DNA from: Branchiostoma belcheri
Taxonomy: Eukaryota > Chordata > Leptocardii > Amphioxiformes > Branchiostomatidae
Assembly (NCBI RefSeq): GCF_001625305.1
Contig: NW_017803157.1
Coordinates: forward strand, 3,849,655-3,913,654
DNA length: 64,000 nt
Direction: 5' to 3'
A model generated the notes under the pieces. That model was not told where the DNA came from. It made no database searches and was given only the letters and a program-made list of their open reading frames with translations. This document shows positions 45,661 through 55,100 of this stretch, one piece after another. How positions within the stretch are numbered: position 1 is the first letter of the stretch; every line of letters starts with the position of its first letter. Both the position numbers and the translations under genes were made by a program.

Positions 45661-46083
45661 TTAGTAACTACTAGACACAGTGTCCTAGCCTGTCTTTCCT
45701 TGACGGAATTTTGCCTCTCATGACGGACAAAAAATTTAGCCCAAATCTGTAGTCTTTGACAAACGAAAATCTGTGTGTCTAAAGATATAGAGAGAGACAT
45801 CAAAAACTAAGCTACATGTAAGTCTACCAGCAAATTTGCCCCTCTAAAAATGAAGGAAACAGCAATTCAGAGGGTCAAGATTTCAAAATTTCATACCCCC
45901 AGACCCCCCTAGGACTACATTTAAATAATGCATTTATGAAAAAAATTCAGGCTGGCTAGAACACCCTGACCAGACACCTTGGGCTGCTGGAAAAACAGCA
46001 CAAATTGGCCAAATAACTTGATTAAATACTTTGACTTGTTGTGGAACCAAAGAGATGGATAGGTATAACCTCTGGTAGGATTA

Positions 46084-46406
46084 CAGGGCTCGAAATACTG
46101 GGTGCATGTGCACCTTAGTGCACCCAAAATTGGAGCTGTGCAGCCCATTTTTTTTCCGTGGGTGCACTAGTGCACCCAAATATTTTTGTAGGTATTTTTG
46201 TACATATTAAATGTATAATTATACATAGGATATTCTTGGCATGTAAGGGTCAGAAAAATAATAAAATCTCTGTTGTAGTACTTGTATAAGATTTTCGATA
46301 ATTAGGTTTTGTTTCATATGGTGCACCCAACAAATTTTTTGTGCACCTAATTTTTCAGGTTGGGTGCACCAGTGCACCTATTCCCAAAAATGAATTTTTA
46401 GCCCTG
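46084..46406. mobile_element. Family G hAT-like MITE, perfect 5-bp target duplication
   Basis: CAGGGCTCGAAATACTGGG to AATTTTTAGCCCTG, with GATTA on both sides (46079-46083, 46407-46411). Both ends carry GTGCACC motifs. Confidence 0.88.
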
Positions 46407-47089
46407 GATTATAAGAGTTTGTGTGGCCCAGGTTCACCCCAGCTATCAGCCATACCGCCAGCTACCTTATTTCAACCGGAGGATTAGCTTACTGACAGAC
46501 ACTACCCTGGTGGCAGCGTGTGGTGTGTATCAGTACCAAGGGTCGAGGGTTCCCTTCCCGTGTTTACGCACATTTGCGGAGATCTGAGGGACGTTAGCCG
46601 AGTCTGGGAAAGTCCAGAGCCTCTCCTGTCTTTTGTCGAGGAGTTAGAGTAGAAGCTTCGGTGGGAAAACAACTTTAAGGAAGAAAAACAACTTAAAGAC
46701 TTGCCAAATCTTAAACCTGTAGAGTTGCAGGATTTATTCCCTGGTTGAATATGATAAAGACATTTTTCTTTTCTCATTTTTGAACTGAAGAAAGTTAGTT
46801 ACGTAATCAATCAAGTTCGAATTCTCCCCTTCGCTGTTTTAAAAACAAACAACAAAACTTGACAGAGATAAACATCAACTGCAAACATACAGTGTATCCT
46901 TGGCAGGTGAATATAGAAGGCTTTGCTTCCTGTGCCTAAAAGAATACAGCCAACAAGTTTTCTTAGTAATCTAATCCAACAAGTATCAGTACCGTTTAGC
47001 TTTTAACGCTAATCTATGGAGGAATGTTTGTTTCCATGTTGGGATCGCTCCTACAGGTTTTGCACATGTGGTAAACAAACATGGTATAG
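46407..47089. other. No gene seen
   Basis: Mixed composition; the minus frame at 46502-46777 has no motif. Confidence 0.35.
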
Positions 47090-47408
47090 GGCCACACCAA
47101 TTCAATTTGTTGGTTCTCGGATATTTTCAGAAAAAAATGTGAAGCAACAGGGTGAAAAAAATGATAATAAAAACAGGCCTGAAGCAATTCCTATGAGTCT
47201 CAAATGCTATGATAGGAGCCATGAAGTCAATATATACTGGGCTGGTTTGTAATATTCAATGAATTTCAAACTTTTAGTCAAGCCACTGCATTGATAGATG
47301 GAAAAACTGTATCAACTCTGAAAAGAAGGGACTTTCTTTCTTTTTTTTGCAAATCAGAAAAAATGGAGCGTTTAAATCCAAGAAACAATTGATTAGATTG
47401 GTGCGGCC
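47090..47408. mobile_element. Family H MITE
   Basis: GGCCACACCAATTCAATTTG to TTAGATTGGTGCGGCC, then TAA. The left flank reads TAG, so the target duplication has one mismatch. Internally shortened to 319 bp. Confidence 0.85.
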
Positions 47409-48009
47409 TAATGGTGAAAGTGAAGAAAATTAATGAGATTTATTTAAGCTCAGAAGAAATTCTGGTATGACTTTTCTATGTATTTTCTAACTACAGGTGT
47501 ATGAACTGTGGGAAGATATTTTACAATGCACCAACTGGCCCGATCGCCCACGCAATGAGATTCCTATACAGCTGTGGGCCCACGTCGACAGAAGTATTTC
47601 CAGAGGATCCAAAATGTTTACTCCAAGCTGTACCCGATCCTCAAAACCCTTTCAGTGGGTCTCAGGCCAGGGTTTACCCTAAGCTGACTTAAGACAGGCA
47701 ATGACCTTGTGGGTAGGCATCCTTCGACCTTGACAGACGGAGGAATTCCGTAATACACTTAGCGGAGATTCCCGAATCACTTGGAATGTGGCAAACACAC
47801 TGCCAAGTCTCCCTGACCAATTTTGGAAGGAAAACCTTAGCTCAAAGACAGGCAAATTCTGACTTCAGAAGTTAACGTTTAACCTTTAAGAAAATTGTTA
47901 AATTATGCGTTAAAGTCCAAGGAGATTACTTTGATTGACAGCTGTCGTATGACCATTGTGAGTATGACACAGTGCAGAGTTTTGGCGGAAATCCGCCGTA
48001 CCTCCTTTC
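47409..48009. other. No supported gene; open stretch at 47497-47692
   Basis: A TTTTCTAACTACAG acceptor-like sequence at about 47480-47495 precedes two overlapping frames of ~61 codons, one containing CGPTSTEVFPEDPKCLL. I do not recognise either, and no matching donor or neighbouring exon is evident. Confidence 0.2.
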
Positions 48010-48240
48010 TTTCCCCTTCACAAAACCACCTCTCATTACAGAAATCCGCCTGGTTTAATAGAAATAGTCCTTCGTTTACGCCTCAATCTTTTGTGAGAAC
48101 TGTCAAAATTTTTTCCTTCACAAAACCACCCCTCATTACAGAAATCCGCCTGGTTTAATAGAAATAGTCCTTCGTTTACGCCCCAATCTTTTGTGAGAAC
48201 TGTCAAAATTTTTTCCCACTCACAAAAACACCTCTGTTTA
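48010..48240. repeat. Tandem repeat, ~103-bp unit, 2.3 copies
   Basis: TTCACAAAACCACC, ATTACAGAAATCCGCCTGG and AATCTTTTGTGAGAACTG recur near 48016, 48117 and, diverged, 48222. Confidence 0.85.
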
Positions 48241-48494
48241 CAGAAAAGCCTTCGGGTTTAATAGAGAAAGCTTTTTTTGTAACGTAACAGAAAAGATGGG
48301 GAACAATGGGCCTCACATTCGATTTGCTACAATATTAAGCATAATGGTAAAAATATTGGTTAATGACGTGTAAGTAAGTAATCTGCACAATTGTGTAAGC
48401 TTGGTCGAAGCTCGTGATTCAAGGCTGAAGGCAAGAAAAGGAAAATATAATAGCACCGATGTCTGGCTACGATGAGGATCACAGTTCGAGCTAA

Positions 48495-48862
48495 GGCCAT
48501 ACCAATTTTATTTCTTGGTTAATGGATTTTTCTAGAAAAATAATGGAGTGGGTGGGCGAAAATAATAAAAAATAAAAACAGGCCTAGGCATCCTCTTACG
48601 GCCCAAAATGGTACGATAGGAGCCATGAAGTCAACACACCAGGCTGGTTCAAAATTTAAACAGTGAATTTTGAACTTTTAATGATACCACTGCATTGAAA
48701 GATGGAATAAATGTAACAACTAGGAAGAAAAGGACTGTTTTCAACTGTTCAGGGCAAAATATCAGCATTTTGCAGTTGATTCTTTTTTTTTTTATTTATT
48801 TGCAAATCAGAAAAAAATGAAGCGGGTGAATCCGTTAACCAAGAAATTAAATTGGTGTGGCC
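48495..48862. mobile_element. Family H MITE, full length, inverted, TAA target duplication
   Basis: 368 bp with TAA on both sides (48492-48494, 48863-48865), oriented opposite to 41442 and 44527 but of the same TTCTTGGTTAA subfamily. Confidence 0.92.
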
Positions 48863-50160
48863 TAATGTGTGAAATGACGCATGTGTAAATCCCACAGACA
48901 AAGAAACACAGACACCCCTAGATCTCACATAAGGCAACGCCAGACAAAAAGTCACAAGGTGGGTTCTTCCACGCTACTAGTCTAATGAGCGGAAATATCC
49001 ATATTACTACTTCTGGTCAACCTCAGTTCACAGACAAAGACTTGGACGACTAATGTTTCAAAATTACCAGTCAAGAGAAGTCAACAGAGTGGAAAAATGG
49101 ACGAAAATCGGCACAAAAACAGGTGACAACCGAAAATTACTGTCCGATTTTCTGCAATGTAATGAGCAGTGTGAATTTGCTAGTGACAAAGAAGGTTTGC
49201 CACATTGTGTTAATGACTCGTACAAAACTATGGAAAACAATTTTACAACAGAAAGGCTAAAAAGACTAATAATTATTTCAGTTAGTTATCCTTGTAGACA
49301 ATGTTTATGCTAGCTGGCTTTTCCAAAATTGTTCATTATTCAGACTTCTACACAAATGAAAAAAGAATGATGAAATGATGAAAGATTATTATAAGAAAGA
49401 AACCTAGGAATAAAAGAACAAATCATGTTTTTCAATGGATGGTTTGTCTAGTTGCATTAGGAATATGAATTTTTCTACAGTGCTCAAGTGTATGAAATAG
49501 GGAAATAGGTTTTGTACAAACATAATATATTATATACAGTTCATTTCTCTCTTCGCTATACAGTCCACATCCTATAACAAAATGGCTTTCGTCTCCTATT
49601 GTGAGGGTAATTATGGGGGTGGTTTTGGACGCCACTGGGTAAATTGAAAAGGGAACAATACAGGCCCATTGGTGAGGCTCTAAATGGGGGATAACTAGCA
49701 ACCTTTTGACCTTGAACAGATGTTAATGAGCCAATCATTTCCAAGGACTGTTATACAGCTTTTTGAAATGTTTGTTCTTGGAAAAAAATTGATGGCCATT
49801 TATTTATTGGAAAAGTTGACAGCTGATCTTTGAGGTCTTTTTGCCAGCATTTGTTGTTTGTGTTTGAAAAGAGGTAAAAGAGTTTTATTTTATTTATACA
49901 GTGCCAATACTTTATGTGTCATATGATTTATAGTGATCTGTTTTACAATGTCATTTTAGAAAATGTAATGTCATTTATTTAGTAGCATTCAGCCAAAATA
50001 AAAGTAGGATGGGGAGTGAGTGAAAATTTTTTTCAGATTATTCTTAGATTATATAATCATGTTACATTATAAGATTATTCTCTTATTGTTAGAAAAATAC
50101 TTTGGAGAAGTAATGAAAATACACATGCGGTTTGTTACTTTTGAGGAGAGTTTAAAGCTT
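48863..50160. other. No supported gene; downstream flank of STPG2
   Basis: An 86-codon ATG frame at 49053-49313 (plus) has ordinary-looking composition but no recognisable domain. The rest is AT-rich. Confidence 0.3.
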
Positions 50161-50166
50161 TCTGGA

Positions 50167-50177
50167 TTTATTTTATT
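50167..50177 (-). terminator. STPG2 polyadenylation signals
   Basis: Two overlapping AATAAA hexamers on the minus strand, 30-40 bases after the proposed stop codon at 50207-50209. Their position supports the terminal exon model. Confidence 0.55.
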
Positions 50178-50206
50178 TTAAAGGGATCTGCTTCAAGCAA
50201 AGAACT

Positions 50207-50266
50207 TTACAAGAGGACCTGAAAAGAGCATAATATAACCTGGGAAGAGGCTGAAGAAGTGACTGC
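50207..50266 (-). CDS. STPG2: STPG2 exon 10 (terminal, tentative)
   Basis: The acceptor TTTATATTCCTTAG precedes a phase-0 stretch encoding [19 protein letters not shown] and a stop, with AATAAA just beyond. The peptide has no diagnostic motif, so the assignment rests on phase, acceptor quality and polyadenylation signals. Confidence 0.5.
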   Translation of the reverse strand, partial: AVTSSASSQVILCSFQVLL

Positions 50267-52166
50267 CTAAGGAATATAAAGAAATAAAGGCGTAACCATT
50301 GATAGAATAGGAGTGTTTTTGCACTGCTTACCTCATATGCCCCTGGACCCGGTACCTCGTCTTGCTTCAGTTGTTTAAACCTGGGTGATTTTTGTGTCAG
50401 GAGTGTCAGTTGATTCTCCAGAGGTACAGGTTTGGGATTGTAGGTGCCAGGACCTGAAGGATTGAGAGAGAATTGTACATTTAATTCCATCAAGCAAAAC
50501 TGAAGGATATCAGGTTGGTAAGTAAGTAAAAGAGACTATTTTTACACAACCAAAAGCTGTGCAATGTGAACCAGTCAGAATTGCCCTGAGGAAGGTTAGC
50601 AGCTTATCATAGATGGTACAGGGCTGCCCCCTAGCATCCTATAGCGGTACTACAGGGAAAAACTGACCCGCAAGAGCAGGATCTGCTTTTGGCATGAAGA
50701 TGTCACGAGGATGAACGAAGAATCTTTCAGAGGAAGGAACTATCCCCTCTGTCTTAGGGACAGTACAGGGCTGCCACCTAGCATCCTATGGCAGTACTAC
50801 AGGAAAAAAACGTACCTGGAAGAGCAGGATCTGCCTTTGGCATGAGGATATCTCGAGGAGGTGCAAATCTTGTAGAAGAGCTAAGAAAGGAGCCTGCTTT
50901 TCTCCTGCCTTCCTTGGTGCGTGGGGCGCCTGGCTTCTGCTTGTCTTGTGTCCTGTGGGACCTCGCAACCTCGTAGGAGCCAGGAGGTGGATTTTCCTGA
51001 GAATAAGGATTAAGATGATTGTAATTTTACAATGACTGTGCCTTGGCCCATTCTCTCTTTGTTTTACTTCATCACTAACAGCCTGTCCTTGGTGCTGAAC
51101 ACCATCCACACACAGGCAAACACACCTGTCCTTGGTGCTGAACACCATCCACACACAGGTAAACATACCTGTCCTTGGTGCTGAACACCATCCACATACA
51201 CAGGCAAACACACCTGTCCTTGGTGCTGAACACCATCCACACACAGGCAAACACGCCTGTCCTTGGTGCTGAACATTATCCACACACAGGCAAACACGCC
51301 TGTCCTTGGTGCTGAACACCATCCACATACAGGCAAACATTGCTAAACTGTATTGTATGACTTGGATGAACTTGGATCACTAGCCAAAGTAAAAATAAAA
51401 TAATCCCTACCTACCGACCCTAATTTTTTCAGAACTGAAACAGGAAACACAACATTTTTTCCTAGGACTTATTCAACATGTCTTACCTTCATGGCAGTCT
51501 GTGGTGTTGTTAACCTCTCCGTCAGCGATGCAAAGTTTGCAGTGATCTGGTTCTTATATCTAACGGTCGGCTCATGTTTCACTTGATAGTGGGCCGGTCC
51601 GGGCAGCACCCCCTCGTGCTTCTTGATGATTGGCGCGGTCCGGCCGGCGGTGGTCCCGAAGACGCCCTTCCGCGTGCTCTCGAGGTAGGCGCGGCGCATG
51701 CTATCCTCAGACATGCCTGTGTGTAGGTATGCAGCTGGTCCTGGGGGGGGGGGGATTTACACAATTAGTACTAGAAAGGTAACATTTGCAAAGCAAAATG
51801 CATAATGTCTACCTTCGCATATGGTCTGCTCTGTTAACTCTTACTCAAACACATTCACATTCATGGTGACAGGAGTCTAAATCCCTCCTGCTATGAAATT
51901 GCAACATGATGTAACCCAACACCAGTTGCCATGGTAACAGTCACAAAATTGGTTCAGGTCATTACGGTCAGTGTTTGGAGAAGAAGAGGAAGAAACTGAG
52001 CAAAAATAATATGTTTCCTTTGGTAAACATAATTACTTTCACAAAGAAGGTTATTTTCTAGGGAGTGTGTGTCTGTGTGTGTGTGTATGTTTCTGTCAGT
52101 GTTAGTGGATTGTGTTCAGCACCAAGGACAGGGATGTCTATGTCTGTGTGCTTGTGTGTGTGGGCA

Positions 52167-52199
<33 letters not shown>

Positions 52200-55100
52200 G
52201 TGTGAGTGTGTGTGTGTGTGTATGTGTGAGTGTGTGTGTGATGGTGTATGGTGATCTCTGTCAGTGTCAGTGGATAGTTCAGCACCAAGGACAGGGTGTG
52301 CGTGTGAGTGTACAAAAATGAAATACAGAAACTGGGTGGTAGAAGCTATAGTAACGAAAGTCAGATCTTCATTTCCATGGTTACCTGGTGTTCTTTTGAC
52401 GTGGTGCTGAGGCTGGAACCTGACCGCGGTGGAGCCGAAAGGGCTTCTCTTCATTCCTGTGACTCTCTTCAGCCCCTCCAGCGCGTGTCGTGGGTCATTG
52501 TACGTTCCCGGGCCAGGGAGAACCTTTTTGTCGGGCACAAACCTCTGTAGAAGGCAAAACCGTATTGATGAGTGGAACTCGCAGCCACCAAGTACAGCAG
52601 GGGCATCATCATTAGATGTCCATTAGATAGCGTTATATCTCTAAACAACGTTTAGAGATATAACAGTGGGTCCTACTTGGTTCATACATGTTCAAAGGTT
52701 AGGTGTGACATTGGTTCAGTGTAATGTAGCCAGCAGACACTGATGTCTGATGATGTCTAGTCCCATGACCGACACTGGTCGTCGGGGGGACAAGGTAGAC
52801 TTTGCAGCAGGAATGTAGCCAGGTCCTCCAGCTGACACTGCATGCCTGCAAAGCAGTTATACCAGCCATACAGAATCTGATACAGATACAAAGTTGACAA
52901 ACAGTGCAAGGCTGCCATCTAGCAACTTATATCAGTACTGCAAGTAAAAATTTAACAGGAATAGCAGGATTGAGAAACATTAAATAAAAAAAAACACAAA
53001 CCAACCTTTGCCTGTGACAGAAATGGTGGATGCTCAACCTCGATGCCCTCAGTACTGATCGCCGGTGGCCGGTTGTCAAACTGACCGGGTACCTCGTACT
53101 TCCCAGGACCAGGAACCGCCTGTAAGGTGAAGAAAATGAAGATTTTACACCTCCGTGGAGTATTTAGAGTTGTTGAAATTAGAGAATTTCTTGTTTCATT
53201 CATTCTTGTTTTATTCATTTCCACAGCAATGAAATCAGTTGGTTCTCGGATTTCCCTCTTCATTTTTTTTCAGATTTGCAGAGAAAAAGATTTTAGGTTC
53301 TGAATCAACTCCAAAATGCTGATATTTTGGCCGCAATTGTTCAAGTAAGTCCTTGTCTTCCTATGTGTTCGGGTTTTTCCATCTATCAATGCAGTAGTTT
53401 CATAAAAAGTTCAAAATTCATTGTGTGCATTTTAACCCAGCCTCTAAAAGTATGCTGACTTCTTAGCTCCTATTGTTACATTTCAGGCTATAAGAGGATG
53501 CCTAGGTCTGTTTTCTTTAAATTTTGCCCTGTCACTTCATGTTTTTTCTGAAAAAATCCATAAACCAACAAATTACATAAGTGTGGCCTTACAGCACTGT
53601 TTACGTCTACATACCCTTTTCTCCTCCTGGTTGACAATGATTTCGTGGTATCTCGGCAACTTGGACTCGAACACCGGTCTCTGTTCTGCCGTCGACGGTA
53701 TGTGAGCATGCTCTGCAGTAGCCGGCGCAGACAAGTGAGCATCATACTCCCCTGGCCCCGGCCCTTCCTTTCCACCAAAGTCCATCCTCTTGGACGACAA
53801 CTTGCCAAAGAAAACGCCCTTGTATTTTTTTGTAGCAGTGGTTGGGGAGGCGTTGGGGTTATAGTAGGCAGGGCCGAGGGTGCGGTCTTTGGAGGGGGGA
53901 TCTTGTCTCCGTAGCGTGCCATCTTCTGCTTCTTCGTAGCCATGCGCCTGTCCAGGGGTTGGGATGGAAGGGGCTTCTGCTTTCCTCTGGTAGTGTACTC
54001 TGGATGTCATGATCTGGGTGGCAGAAATAGGAACGAGTCAGACATCATAGAGGGTCTGCATGCCCTTTTTTGAAAGCGTAATCAGGCCTTTTTACTTAGT
54101 CTCTGTAATACATAGGCAGCCGCCCAAAATCATTGCAAATCGTATTCAGTACATTGGCCATAATGCATAATTGTACACGTAAACGCAATTCATAATCAGC
54201 AGTGAAAATTTTGCATAATTCATAATCACTACCACCCCATGTAGGCCCTCATTGAAGAATTAACTGTGGTGCGGATTCAAATTCTTTACGTCGTTTTCTG
54301 TGTTATACCGGTTCTACTTCTACTTCTATGTAATACTGGTCAAAACCCCTCACTGGGGCATCACACCAGGGTGCTGGGTGCACGGCTAAGTGCGGCCGGT
54401 GGGGTGATGGTGCTAAAAAGAACAACATGAAAACAACAAAGTGCAAAAAAAGAAAAAAAGAACCGAAATTGTGCTTCAACTCTATTTACATGGCCGCACT
54501 TGGAGTCCTGATTACCTCTGGGGGCAGGGATGGCCCATGTACTGGGCCAGCCTGAGCTTAAAGCTACTGGTTGTGCTAGCTACTAGTATACAGATACAGA
54601 TAATCCAGAAAACCATTTAAACGTACATTCCCTGGAGGCGCCACTGCCACTTGGCTCTGTTGTGTGGGTTCCTTGGTGGGGACACCAGCACCGGACGTTC
54701 TGATCCAGTCACTCTTCTTGGACAGGGTGTAAGAACCGGGACCGGGGGTGGTGGAGGCCGGCTCCTCAAACCGACGGGACTTGTTCTGTAGGGTTCTGCC
54801 ACCTGAAAAACGCAGGTAAATACAGGTAAGGACAACGAAAACAGGTTTTCTGTGTTGATTTTCTGTTTGTAACCTTGTGTTTGTTTGCTTCTTTGTTTGT
54901 TTATTAATTGAAGAATCTCCATTAGTGTTGACAATACATCACTACTCTTCCTGGAGTCCTCTTGCATCAAATACATTTAATTTAACGTTACATTATAACT
55001 ACTAAATTAGTACTACATCTGCATTCACTTCTAACTACATGTACATTGAAAAAAAATGTCTTACTTATTTAACATCTGCCATCTAATAATAATAATGATC

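Larger units (their letters stand above)
44470..45790. repeat. Local tandem array, about four irregular units
   Basis: The stretch ACAGTTTACAATAGCCCTGC, then CATAACTA, then GGACTGGGTGTAACAGTA recurs at about 44487, 45052, 45208 and 45412. Each is followed by a TAAGTCTCTA stretch and, in three units, GTGTTCTAGTGTGTCTTTCT or a diverged version. Units have been split by a family H MITE and a 71-bp MITE, allowing empty-site comparison. Confidence 0.85.

Noticed and set aside
47497-47692. Possible exon after a TTTTCTAACTACAG acceptor
   Set aside because: Two competing frames, no recognisable peptide, no donor in frame and no partner exon.
49053-49313. 86-codon ATG frame downstream of STPG2
   Set aside because: No recognisable domain and no supporting signals; cannot be told from chance.
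50786-51340. 184-codon minus-strand open frame
   Set aside because: It reads through the 45-bp intronic minisatellite and the wrong frame of STPG2 exon 8; the spliced model explains the coding part.
54290-54602. Host regulatory block in STPG2 intron 3
   Set aside because: Ends in the same GATACAG tail as LINE 3' ends, so a retroposon remnant is the simpler reading.
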